Assembly: GCA_031002005.1 (NCBI GenBank)
Contig: JARYHS010013630.1
Span: 30,529,504 to 30,593,503 of the forward strand
Length of the DNA: 64,000 bases
DNA from: Vandiemenella viatica
Taxonomy: Eukaryota > Arthropoda > Insecta > Orthoptera > Morabidae
Reading direction: 5' to 3'
Shown piece by piece: positions 1 to 11,409 of this stretch. Position numbers and translations under genes: made by a program. Below the pieces are notes generated by a model. It had not been told where the DNA came from. It worked only from the letters and a program-made list of their open reading frames with translations, and ran no database searches. How positions within the stretch are numbered: the first letter of the stretch is position 1; each line of letters begins with the position of its first letter.

Positions 1-3000
1 TATGTAGTTCTGGCAGCAAAGTAAAATTTACGGATACACACAAGTCTTTGGATGAAATACGAAAATATTCATGATCGACCAATTTCAAACACCATATCTC
101 ACACACTCCCACAGTTACCGAATTTCGGCCAACGTTGTGATCGATGGGAGACTCTGTGTTACTACCACACACAAACGCCAGTGATCTGCGATTGATAGTT
201 TTAACTTAAAATTGATACACCATGACACATGCGTCTTTGGCAGAAATATGAAATTGCCGCAGGTCGACAATTTTCATACCCCATATCTTCCACACCCCCA
301 TAGCTACAAACATCTAACAACCATAGTGCACGACAACAGACACGATTCTACTACCACACATAAACACCAATGCTCTATGCTATGTAGTCGTGGTAGAAAA
401 GTGAAATCTGCGGAGACACATGCCTCTCGTCGAAATACGAAAATATCCTTGGTCGGCCACTTACAACCACCATATCTACCACAGTACCACAGTTTCTGAA
501 ATTCGGCCGCTGTTGTGATCGAAAGGTGACTCTGTGCTACTACTACACACAAACGCCAGTTATCTGTGATCTATAGTTTTCGCTGAAAAGTGATACACCA
601 TGACACTTTTGCCTTTGGCAGAAGTATGAAACTGCCACAGGTCGATCACTTTCAACCACCATATCTCACACACCCCCATACCTACCGACATCTAACAACC
701 ATAGTGCACTACATGAGATACGATTCTACTACCAAACACAAACACCAATGCTCTATGCTATGTAGTTGTGGCAGAAAAGTGACATATGCGGAGACAGTCG
801 AAATACGAAAATATCCTTGGTCGGCCACTTACAACCACCATATCTACCACAGTACCATAGTTTCTGAAATTCGGCCGCTGTTGTGATCGAAAGGTGACTC
901 TGTGCTACTACTTCACACAAACGCCAGTTATCTGTGAACTATAGTTTTCGCTGAAAAGTGATACACTATGACACTTTTGTCTTTGGCAGAAGTATGAAAC
1001 TGCCACAGGTCGACCACTTTCAACCACCATTTCTCCCACACCCCCATAGTTACCGACATCTAACAACCATAGTGCACTACATGAGATACGATTCTTCTAC
1101 CAAACACAAACACCAATCCTCTATGCTATGTAGTTGTGGCAGAAAAGTGACATATGCGGAGACAGTCGAAATACGAAAATATACTTGGTCGGCCACTAAC
1201 AACCACCATATCTACCACAGTACCATAGTTTCTGAAATTCGGCCGCTGTTGTGATCGAAAGGTGACTCTGTGCTACTACTACACACAAACGCCAGTTATC
1301 TGTGATCTATAGTTTTCGCTGAAAAGTGATACACCATGACACTTTTGTCTTTGGCAGAAGTATGAAACTGCCACAGGTCGACCACTTTCAACCACCATAT
1401 CTCCCACACCCCCATAGTTACCGACATCTAACAACCATAGTGCACTACATGAGATACGATTCTTCTACCAAACACAAACACCAATGCTCTATGCTATGTA
1501 GTTGTGGCAGAAAAGTGACATATGCGGAGACAGTCGAAATACGAAAATATACTTGGTCGGCCACTAACAACCACCATATCTACCACAGTACCATAGTTTC
1601 TGAAATTCGGCCGCTGTTGTGATCGAAAGGTGACTCTGTGCTACTACTACACACAAACGCCAGTTATCTGTGATCTATAGTTTTCGCTGAAAAGTGATAC
1701 ACCATGACACTTTTGTCTTTGGCAGAAGTATGAAACTGCCACAGGTCGATCACTTTCAACCACCATATCTCCCACACCCCCATAGTTACCGACATCTAAC
1801 AACCATAGTGCACTACATGAGATACGATTCTTCTACCAAACACAAACACCAATGCTCTATGCTATGTAGTTGTGGCAGAAAAGTGACATATGCGGAGACA
1901 GTCGAAATACGAAAATATACTTGGTCGGCCACTAACAACCACCATATCTACCACAGTACCATAGTTTCTGAAATTCGGCCGCTGTTGTGATCGAAAGGTG
2001 ACTCTGTGCTACTACTACACACAAACGCCAGTTATCTGTGATCTATAGTTTTCGCTGAAAAGTGATACACCATGACACTTTTGTCTTTGGCAGAAGTATG
2101 AAACTGTCACAGGTCGACCACTTTCATCCACCATTTCTCCCACACCCCCATAGTTACCGACATCTAACAACCATAGTGCACTACATGAGATACGATTCTT
2201 CTACCAAACACAAACACCAATGCTCTATGCTATGTAGTTGTGGCAGAAAAGTGACATATGCGGAGACAGTCGAAATACGAAAATATACTTGGTCGGCCAC
2301 TAACAACCACCATATCTACCACAGTACCATAGTTTCTGAAATTCGGCCGCTGTTGTGATCGAAAGGTGACTCTGTGCTACTACTTCACACAAACGCCAGT
2401 TATCTGTGATCTATAGTTTTCGCTGAAAAGTGATACACCATGACACTTTTGTCTTTGGCAGAAGTATGAAACTGCCACAGGTCGATCACTTTCAACCCCC
2501 ATATCTCCCACACCCCCATACCTACCGACATCTAACAACCATAGTGCACTACATGAGATACGATTCTACTACCAAACACAAACACCAATGCTCTATGCTA
2601 TGTAGTTGTGGCAGAAAAGTGACATACGCGGAGACAGTCGAAATACGAAAATATCCTTGGTCGGCCACTTACTACCACCATATCTACCACAGTACCACAG
2701 TTTCTGAAATTCGGCCGCTGTTGTGATCGAAAGGTGACTCTGTGCTACTACTTCACACAAACGCCAGTTATCTGTGATCTATAGTTTTCGCTGAAAAGTG
2801 AAACACCATGACACTTTTGTCTTTGGCAGAAGTATGAAACTGCCACAGGTCGACCACTTTCAACCACCATTTCTCCCACACCCCCATAGTTACCGACATC
2901 TAACAACCATAGTGCACTACATGAGATACGATTCTTCTACCAAACACAAACACCAATGCTCTATGCTATGTAGTTGTGGCAGAAAATTGACATATGCGGA

Positions 3001-4665
3001 GACAGTCGAAATACGAAAATATACTTGGTCGGCCACTAACAACCACCATATCTACCACAGTACCATAGTTTCTGAAATTCGGCCGCTGTTGTGATCGAAA
3101 GGTGACTCTGTGCTACTACTACACACAAACGCCAGTTATCTGTGATCTATAGTTTTCGCTGAAAAGTGATACACCATGACACTTTTGTCTTTGGCAGAAG
3201 TATGAAACTGCCACAGGTCGATCACTTTCAACCACCATATCTCCCACACCCCCATAGTTACCGACATCTAACAACCATAGTGCACTACATGAGATACGAT
3301 TCTTCTACCAAACACAAACACCAATGCTCTATGCTATGTAGTTGTGGCAGAAAAGTGACATATGCGGAGACAGTCGAAATACGAAAATATACTTGGTCGG
3401 CCACTAACAACCACCATATCTACCACAGTACCATAGTTTCTGAAATTCGGCCGCTGTTGTGATCGAAAGGTGACTCTGTGCTACTACTACACACAAACGC
3501 CAGTTATCTGTGATCTATAGTTTTCGCTGAAAAGTGATACACCATGACACTTTTGTCTTTGGCAGAAGTATGAAACTGTCACAGGTCGACCACTTTCAAC
3601 CACCATTTCTCCCACACCCCCATAGTTACCGACATCTAACAACAATAGTGCACTACATGAGATACGATTCTTCTACCAAACACAAACACCAATGCTCTAT
3701 GCTATGTAGTTGTGGCAGAAAAGTGACATATGCGGAGACAGTCGAAATACGAAAATATACTTGGTCGGCCACTAACAACCACCATATCTACCACAGTACC
3801 ATAGTTTCTGAAATTCGTCCGCTGTTGTGATCGAAAGGTGACTCTGTGCTACTACTTCACACAAACGCCAGTTATCTGTGATCTATAGTTTTCGCTGAAA
3901 AGTGATACACCATGACACTTTTGTCTTTGGCAGAAGTATGAAACTGCCACAGGTCGAACACTTTCAACCCCCATTTCTCCCACACCCCCATAGCTACCGA
4001 CATCTAACAACCATAGTACACTACATGAGATACGATTCTACTACCAAACACAAACACCAATGCTCTATGCTATGTAGTTGTGGCAGAAAAGTGACATATG
4101 CGGAGACAGTCGAAATACGAAAATATCCTTGGTCGGCCACTTACAACCACCATATCTACCACAGTACCATAGTTTCTGAAATTCGGCCGCTGTTGTGATC
4201 GAAAGGTGACTCTGTGCTACTACTACACACAAACGCCAGTTATCTGTGATCTATAGTTTTCGCTGAAAAGTGATACACCATGACACTTTTGTCTTTGGCC
4301 GAAGTATGAAATTGCCACAGGTCGACCACTTTCAACCCCCATATCTCCCACATCCCCATAGCTACCGACATCTAACAACCATAGTGCACGACAGGAAAGA
4401 CGATTCTACTACTACACACAAACACCAAAAGTCTATGTTATGTAGTTGTGGCAGGAAAGAGAAGTATACTGAGATATGAATTTTTGGTCGAAATATGAAA
4501 ACGCCCTACACTGACCAACTTTAATCATTATATCTCCCACATCCTCACAGTTATCGGCATTCGGCCAACGTTGTGCACCACAGGAAACTCCATGCTACTT
4601 CCACCCACAAACATCAGTGATCTGTGCTTGGTAGTGGTGGCTGAAAAGTGAAATATATCAAAAAA
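1..4665. repeat. Satellite array: 189-bp monomers, interior 368-bp dimers
   Basis: Tandem array that runs off the left edge of the window. Using the landmark GAAATAC/GAAGTAT, units fall at 54, 243, 432, 621, 800, 989, 1168 and so on to 4301 and 4490. Outer spacings (54-243-432-621 and 4301-4490) are 189 bp. Between 621 and 4301 they alternate 179 and 189, giving ten 368-bp dimers. The 10 bp missing in each interior dimer are present in the outer copy near 413-431. The two halves of a dimer are clearly homologous but diverged, while dimers are nearly identical to each other. Each dimer carries a 98-codon open frame, but 368 is not a multiple of 3 and each frame closes at the same place, so I do not call it a gene. 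Similarity fades at about 4640-4665. Confidence 0.95.
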
Positions 4666-5200
4666 CACGTCTATTTTTATATATATATAAGATTACAAAA
4701 AGTTAATGTCGACCAGAGAAGCAATACCTACTCTGACCACTGTTAGTGGTCACAAAGATTATTAAATGGAAGAAAGTCTGACACATACCTCAATTTTTCA
4801 TAGTGCACTCACTACAACAAGGAAATATCAAATTTCCACATCAAATTTGATTACAAGAGTTTGTTTTAATGGTACCAGTGGTGGATAATAATGATGATAA
4901 AGAACAGTGAAGAAAAAGAAGTTTAGGAAGAAGAAGGTATTAAAAGTATGGGATGATTGTACAGCAAAGACAGTAAAATGTAGACAAACAGCATACAGGA
5001 AACTCCTTGGGGGAAAAAAGAAAAAAAATTGCAAGAAGTAAAACAAGGATACATACAAAATAGAAATAATGACAAACAGATAATAAGATCTGCACATTGT
5101 GATTTGTGGGTCAGATTTATGGCTACTATAGAAAATGACATACATGAAAGATAAGTCTTTGCATTTAAAGTGCTAAGACATTTGAACAGACATAGACTCT
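4666..5200. other. AT-rich spacer, no gene recognised
   Basis: Sequence between the satellite edge and the first LINE remnant. It contains a short AT run near 4680 and purine-rich stretches. Open frames here are low-complexity and match nothing I know. Confidence 0.5.
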
Positions 5201-6017
5201 GACCCTAATATGATAGTTATGAAGTGCAGGTTGAAATTCGAGATAATAATACAAGCAGAACAGACTGGAAGTGAATAAACTGAAACAATCTAACATGAGA
5301 GAAAAGTTTGCAGAAATGGTAGACTCTGAAAAGGGCTCAACTGAGGATAAATGGAATGCATTAAGACTGAAATAATGAAAGCAGGTAAAGAGATTTAGGC
5401 TTTAGGATTCAAGTCGCCCGAGAACCTTCGATCACAGAAATTTTTTTGGAGTTGATAGATCAGAAGAGAAGACACAAAAATGCACAGGATGAAGCTGGAA
5501 GAGAGCAATACAGAAAATTTAGAAATAAAATAAACAGGAAATGGAAAGAAGCAAAAGAAAGATGGCTGCAAGAAAAGTGTGAAGAAGTAGAAAAGGAAAT
5601 GGTTGTTGGTAAAGTAGATGTAGAATATGAAATGAAGAAAAGAGGTATAAAGCTGCTGGTGGGAAACCTCTTCTAAGTTCAGATGATAGAGCTAACTGAT
5701 GGAAGGAATACATAGAGAAACGGTATGATGGAGATTATATGAACAACAGTGCATCAGAATTAGAAGTAGATGTTGGCAAGATGACTGTTTTGAGGACAGA
5801 ATTTGATAGAGCTCTGAATGATTTGAAATCAAGTAAGGCAGTTGGAATTGATGAGATTCCTGCAGAACTTCTGAAATCCCTAGGAGAAAAGGAACACAAA
5901 GATTATTCAAAAATTTATGAAACAGTAGAGATTTCCACCAATTTTAATAAAAGTGTCAACTTCACACTTCCAACGAAAGCACAAACTGACAGATGTGAGA
6001 ATTATATAAGTCTAACA
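5200..6017 (+). pseudogene. Outer RTE-like LINE, part 1 (pre-RT and RT start)
   Basis: Decayed non-LTR retrotransposon of the type often annotated in insects as an endonuclease/reverse transcriptase. A Lys/Glu-rich stretch at 5446-5640 (with RRHKNAQDEAGREQYRKF) is the usual linker between endonuclease and reverse transcriptase (RT). At 5790-5880 the frame with LKSSKAVGIDEIPAELLKS is the RT motif before the palm. The reading breaks by frameshift near 5660-5740. At 5997-6017 the sequence reads into the ISLTS block and is then cut by a second RTE copy; the same frame resumes at 7214. The 5' boundary is approximate. Non-functional. Confidence 0.75.
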
Positions 6018-7213
6018 TAAGATCAGAGATGAAATTGATGTTGGGATAAAGATACAGGGAAAACTAATAAATATGATTTGATTTGCAGATGACATTGTGA
6101 TATTAACAGAAAATGAAGAGGATCTTAAGAAAATTTTGGAAACAATGGGGAAGGAGTACAACATGAAAATGAATAAAATTAAGACGAAAGTCATGGTATG
6201 TGGGAAAGGTAAAAACTCGAAAATTAAAATTGATGGAGAAGCATTGGAGGATGTGCGAGAATTTTGCTACCTAGGAAGCAAAATCACAAAAGATGGAAGA
6301 AGCAAGAATGAGATAAAGTGCAGGGTTGCACAAGCAAAAATAGCATTCCACAAAAAGAAACAAATTTTTACAACAAATAATATCAGCTGGACAATGAAAA
6401 GACTATTAAAAGCTTATGTCTGGAATATTGCCCTGAATGGATGTGAGACCTGGGCAATTGGTACAGAAGAGAAAAGAAGATTAATTTCATTTGAGCAATG
6501 GTGCTACAGAAAGATGCTAAAGATTAGCTGGAGGAACAAGATTACTAATGAGGAAATTTTTGAGAAGGCGGGAGAGTATAACTCTATGGAAGAGCATTAA
6601 AAAAGCAGAGGACAATATTAACATGGAAAAGAAAGGGAAAATACACCCAACACTCACCAAAGCTGAAGGGAGGAGGGCAGCAGCAACACAGCACAACACA
6701 CAAACAAATAAAAAACAATATTTCGGGTGAAAATCCCCTTTTTCAAGTAAACAGATAGGTGGCTGCGTCCTACGCAAGTCTTGCGCAAGACCAGCCACCT
6801 ATCTGTTTACTTGAAAAAGGGGATTCTTCACCCGAAATATTGTTTTTTATTTGTTTGTGTGTTGTGCTGTGTTGCTGCTGCCCTCCTCCCTTCAGCTTTG
6901 GTGAGTGTTGGGTGTATTTTCCCTTTCTTTTCCATGTAAATATTGCCTCGCGGCATTTCTTTCCTTTCATTGTTACCTATAGAGGACAATATTAATTGGA
7001 CATATCTTCAGACATGAGAGCTTATTAAAAACAATAATGGAGGGAATGGTAGAAGGAAAGAGATATCGAGGAAGACCATGTTTAAAATACATCCAGCAGA
7101 TAATGGAAGATGTTGGCTGCAGGAGATATGTAGACTTGAAGAGGAGGGCAGAGTGTAGAGCTGAATGAAAGACTGCCACAGACCAATCCCAGGATTGACT
7201 ACCATAGAAGAAG
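6018..7213 (+). pseudogene. Inner, 5'-truncated RTE-like LINE inserted in the outer copy
   Basis: Begins within the RT domain. A frame broken only by one stop gives FADDIVILTENEEDL, the catalytic A-D-D box, at about 6080-6130, then the thumb and C-terminal part to 6600 (YLGSKITKDGRSKNEIKCR, MLKISWRNKITNEEIFEKA). The coding tail resumes after the foldback at 6622-6980 (IGHIFRHESLL, GKRYRGRPCLKYIQQI) and ends at a (GAA)n tail near 7203-7216. The motif AAGTCTAACAT is found at 6007-6017 and again just after the tail, as expected of a target-site duplication. This explains why the RT core order appears scrambled. Dead copy. Confidence 0.8.
6622..6980. mobile_element. PLE-type foldback insertion with 15-bp target duplication
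   Basis: Two arms of about 155 bp (6622-6777 and 6785-6937) are inverted copies around a centre near 6780. They are followed by a 43-bp non-palindromic tail containing TTGCCTCGCGGCATTTCTTT. It interrupts the inner RTE coding sequence and is flanked by AGAGGACAATATTAA at 6607-6621 and 6981-6995. It has no coding content. The arm start CATGGAAAAGAAAGGG is shared with the PLE at 39160-40020, which carries a GIY-YIG frame, so this is probably a non-autonomous derivative of that PLE. Confidence 0.85.
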
Positions 7214-7425
7214 AAGAAGTCTAACATCACATGCCTCAAAATTAATGACCAGAAGAATATACAGAAGAATGGAAAGTGTAGTAGAAGGGATAGCAGGTGA
7301 AGATCAGTTTGGGTTTAGAAAAAAACTGCAGTACAAGAGAAGCAATTCCAGTCGAGAGGACAGCCAAAAGACATTTAAACAAAACAGAGAAATATATTGC
7401 AGATATACAGTTCATTAATGAACAT
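7214..7425 (+). pseudogene. Outer RTE-like LINE, part 2 (RT fingers)
   Basis: Continuation of the copy interrupted at 6017. Across two frames it reads SHASKLMTRRIYRRMESVVEG, AGEDQFGFRKN and STREAIPVER, which is the QFGFR block that should follow ISLTS in RTE reverse transcriptases. It is cut again near 7425 by a different LINE, and the remainder is not seen. Confidence 0.7.
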
Positions 7426-8831
7426 GGAAGGAATAGTTTAGGAACTTGGGGAACACAGGAAATAAATGATAAATTAATTCCTGTGGGAATTTTTTGTGAC
7501 TTATCTAAATCATAAAATTCTGATACAGAAACTAAAGTATTATGGTATAGATGGCATTGTTAACAAATGGCTTAGTTCTTACCTTCTAAATAGAAAACAA
7601 AAAGTGTCAATGGAGAATTTTAAGGCTGCCTTAAGAGGTCCACTGTTTTCTGAGTGGAAATTAATAAAATGTTGAGTACCTCAGGGTTCTATATTGGGGC
7701 CATTATTGTTTTTAATATATATAAATGATCTACCCTGTGTTTTCATCTAAAAACTCAAAATTTGTCCAATTTGCAGATGACACAAACATAAGAATTAAAA
7801 ACACTCCAGATTTATCTACAGAATATATTTCAAATTATGTCTTTGAACTGATTAATAAATGGTTTACAGCTAATGGCTTGTATTTAAACTTTGATAAAAC
7901 TCAGTATATGCAATTCAGTACATCACACAGATTAACACCAGATATAGACATAAAATTTGCAGGCCAGTCCATTCAAGAGGTAGAGAATGTGAAATTTCAA
8001 GGTTTGTATATTGATCATAATTTAAATTGGAAAGTACATGTTTCTGACTTACTAAAGTAATTTGGTGCAGCCACGTTTGGAATTCATACAACTTCAGCTA
8101 AAGGTGATCTCCGTATGAGTCAGCTAGTTTATTTTGCTTATTTTCACCCCTTATTGTCATATGGAATAATATTCTGGGGCAATTCTACCCCTAGAGACAA
8201 AGTGTTCAGAGCCCAAAAGCATGTGATAAGAACTATGTGTGGGGGTTAGCAATAGAACTTCATGTAGAGAGCTATTCAAGAAGTTAGGGATTTTAACATT
8301 AGCGTCTGAGTATATATACACATTAATGTCCTTTGTGGTCACAAATTACACTTTGTTTGAAACAAATAGTAAAATACACAATTATGGCACTAGAAGTAAA
8401 AATGATCTTCACAAGAATTACAAGTCATTGTCATTTGTTCATAAAGGGGCCTAATATTCAGGGATACATATCTTCAATAAGCTCCCAACACATATTAAAT
8501 GTCTAGCAGATGATAAGAATAAATTCAGGAAAAAATTGAAAAACTTTTTAAAACTCCTTCTACTCTGTCAAGGAATTTATTTCTAATATATCTAAATAAT
8601 AACAGCCAGTAGCTTGTGTAAATGTAGTTTACATAATTAATTTACCATGTATGCTATGACTGTACATCTTGTGGTATATGTGTTATTTTGTTATGGAACT
8701 CTACATCTACTGGTGTGCTTATTATTTTGTTATGCAACCGTTTATCTGTTAATTGACAACTTTCCACATCCCACAGAGCCAGTCTTATATTGGGATCAAT
8801 GGAAAATGAATGTATTGTATTGTATTGTATT
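7426..8831 (+). pseudogene. 5'-truncated non-LTR retrotransposon with (GTATT)n tail
   Basis: Decayed RT. IPVGIFCDLSK at about 7480 is the conserved aspartate block. VPQGSILGPLLF lies near 7680, FADDTNIRIKN near 7770-7800 is the catalytic box, and INKWFTANGLYLNFDKTQY follows at 7850-7905. Frames shift between these blocks and carry stops. The copy ends in repeated GTATT at 8808-8831, a simple 3' repeat typical of target-primed insertion. A second copy of the same family lies on the minus strand at 40138-41000. Clade not assigned. Confidence 0.75.
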
Positions 8832-8871
8832 AGATCCCCAAGAGGAGCAACTTCAGTAGAATAGCATTGTG

Positions 8872-8990
8872 GATCCCTTTACAGTTGCTGTAGAGAAATA
8901 CGAACAATATGAAGGCATGTGTTCCTGATGGCATCAATATGGAATTATTAAAATATGCATGCCCTCTGTATGAATTTAGAATATTGCATC
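8872..8990 (+). pseudogene. LINE RT fragment, part 1 (split by mariner-like element)
   Basis: The frame reads KACVPDGINMELLKYACPLYE, the PDGIN-type RT block of a third non-LTR family. It stops exactly at the TA where the element 8993-11407 begins. Coding resemblance to the same family resumes at 11410. Confidence 0.65.
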
Positions 8991-9234
8991 TACAGGGTGA
9001 GTCAGGAGGAAAGGTACATGGTGATTCTGAACAAATATCTTCTAATAAAAATATGCCATATTCTTAAACATTTCAGGGTAAACTAATTAAAACAACTAGG
9101 AACGGGAAAAGTGCAGGACGCAGTAAAGATACTGTTATGTTATGGTTTGTTTAACTGTGTAAGTTCCCTCACAAACGATGTTCAAACATTCCACCGTCAA
9201 CTTCAATGCATTTTGCTGCTCTTGTAGACAGGTG

Positions 9235-11115
9235 TTATGTTGCTGATCTGAGTTCATTTCTGCATTCCTTTACTTGAGCGCAAGCATTTAAAATACGAGC
9301 GAGAAGATCCTCTCGTGTCCACTCTGCGCTTGTAGACTTCGCTCTTGAGCCAACCCCACAAACAGTAATCCAATTTGGTAAGATCAGGTGACCTCGGTGG
9401 CCAAGCAATGACTCCACGGTTGCCGATCCAACAACCAGGATACGTTTTGTTGAGATACTGTGTCACTGGCCGTATGAAATGTGTAGGAGCTCCATCATGA
9501 TGAAAGTACATATGAGCTTAGCTTGTGTTGCCTAAGGGATATCCTCTACGTATTCTGGTAACACATTTTGAAGAAACTCAAGATACCGTGCTCCATAAAG
9601 ACAGTTATCTAAAACAACTGGACCGATGAGTTAGTCATCAATAGGGTTCGGATCTTTATGACCAAAAAAATAGAGAAATATGCAGCCAAATATGACCTTA
9701 AAATGGGTAAATATGACCTAAAAATGACAAAATATGACCAAACATTTAAATTTATTATACATCAAAACACGCTCAATTATACATCATTTATTTTATCTAG
9801 TAGTGTCGCTTTCATGTAGACAGCATAATTTGCTTCTGTGCACTCCCTGCACCATTGGGAAATTATTTTAAGTCTTTTGTTGAAGTCACATTAATTTAAG
9901 ATAATTTACAGAATAGAACTCTTTCATCCATACTAAAATACTCTCTGTAAATTCCCTTATGTAACTTTGCACTTTCAGAAAATTTTACTTTCAGCATGGT
10001 GGTAGGTCTACTCACTGATCCACTACAGATTTAACGATGACTGAGGATATTTCATTGAGATATTGATTAACGTGGAAAGACACAGGCATGCTTCTGATGC
10101 ATTGTACAGATTAAAAGGCTGGTGGAACATTAACATTTAGAGAGTGACAATAATGTATAACTTTAATTCTAGGCTGGTGAATTCTGACCACAATGAAAAT
10201 TAGTTTTTTCCCCACCTTTATAGCAGAAGTACAGCTCTGTGAATAATTATCTTAATTTCTTCTCATCTATATCTAGTGAATTACTGGTACTACTAAAAAA
10301 CTACCAGAGTTTTCCTCAAAATATGACCTTATGACCATAAATATTACCGACATATGGCCGAAACTAGGAAAATGGTCTGAATATGCATTTATATGCTATA
10401 TAAAATACATTTAAATAGAATCAGAAAGGTTGAATCAGTGTTTAATTCAGCATTTCAGCTCAAAAAGTAGGCAGGAAAAAAATATGACTTTTCCTGAAGA
10501 TCCGAACCCTAGTCATCAATAATACCGCACCACACGTTGACAGAGAAATGTTGTTAAAAAGTTGTTTCCACAGTAGCGTACACATTTTCATCAGCCCATA
10601 CGTGAGAGTTGCGCATGTTGTTGATTCTGTTGTTAGTAAATGTTAACTCATCAGTGAACAGAATACATGGAATTAATCGATCATTGGCAATGATCCATTG
10701 ACAGAAGTCTTGCCGGTTGGCATCATCTCCTTCATGCAGATGTTGTACACTCTGCTGATGAAATTGATATAGACCTTGCTCGTGTACTGTGCGTATCACT
10801 CGTGTTTGTGGAATACAAAGTTGAGCAGCAATTCTTCTAGAGCTAGTAGTTGGGCTCCGTTCCATGACTTGAAGAATGTTCTCAATTTCATTAAGGGTTT
10901 GTTGTATGGGACGTTCAGATACAACATTTACACTGGGAAGTGTACCACGCTCACACAATCCATGAAACACCCTGCTAAACACCCCGCTATCTGGTACTCT
11001 GCGAATAGGAAATCGTTGTTGGCATTCTCGAACAGCAGCCCTGGAATTACCATTGGACTAAACCATAGACAATCATCATGTCAGCATACTCGGTATGTGT
11101 AAAGATCCGTGGCAT
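9235..11115 (-). pseudogene. Mariner-like transposase, interrupted
   Basis: Cut-and-paste transposase remnant. The start is taken at the ATG at 11115 (MPRIFTHTEYADM). After a stop and shifts, 10982-10554 is open over 142 codons with a helix-turn-helix region ([19 protein letters not shown]) and the first catalytic Asp in [10 protein letters not shown] hAT MITE (9642-10511) then splits the gene. Part three (9511-9254) has HHDGAPTHF and WPPRSPDL with the second and third Asp, separated by 36 residues. A frameshift puts the C-terminal tail in the frame ending near 9235. It has the N-terminal HTH architecture common in insect mariner-like transposases with long TIRs. Not functional. Confidence 0.85.
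9642..10511. mobile_element. Non-autonomous hAT (MITE) inside the transposase
   Basis: An 870-bp non-coding element. The terminal inverted repeat TAGGGTTCGGATC reads inward from both ends, and 8-bp target duplications GTCATCAA lie at 9634-9641 and 10512-10519, the length typical of hAT. Both subterminal regions hold many copies of AAATATGACC-like words (9690-9750 and 10316-10335, with a further variant at 10482-10492), which could be transposase binding sites. Removing it joins the flanking transposase reading. Confidence 0.9.
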
Positions 11116-11409
11116 TTTCACTACACTAAACTGTATCCTTTGTTCACATGACAACACTGTAGTACCGTGCACTACAGCAACCACTGTCGGACTGGGACTT
11201 GAGGTAAACACCTGAACCATGCCCAAGTGAACTGTGTACTGAAAAGGTTAGTAAAGGCAACAGTACACTTTTCCAGTTCCTAGTTGTTTCAATTGGTTTA
11301 CCCTGAAACAGTTAAGAAAGGGGCATATGTTTATCAGAAGTTTTTTGTTCAGAATTACCAGTAGTATGACCCCTCAAAGCCTGTACCTTTCCTCCTGACT
11401 CAATCTGTA

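Larger units (their letters stand above)
8993..11407 (-). mobile_element. Tc1/mariner-superfamily element with long terminal inverted repeats
   Basis: A 2415-bp element flanked by TA (8991-8992 and 11408-11409). The terminal inverted repeats start CAGGGTGAGTCAGGAGGAAA on the left and read inward, as an imperfect copy, from 11407 on the other strand; they extend to about 130 bp, including shared stretches near 9075-9110 and 11265-11310. It carries a broken transposase on the minus strand and a secondary hAT MITE at 9642-10511. It sits inside a non-LTR retrotransposon. Confidence 0.85.

Noticed and set aside
212..4479. Twelve 95-98 residue open frames in a row as a gene family
   Set aside because: They are the same satellite unit; the period (368) is not a multiple of three, there are no introns or start context, and the identity is at DNA level in both strands.
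1..4665. CRISPR array
   Set aside because: Repeat units are long and contiguous without unique spacers, and the sequence is eukaryotic.
4828..5145. Minus-strand frame of 105 residues
   Set aside because: Phe/Leu-rich low-complexity translation of AT-rich DNA; no motif, no support.
6770..6995. Frames in the foldback (66-78 residues on both strands)
   Set aside because: Mirror translations of the inverted arms with no motif.
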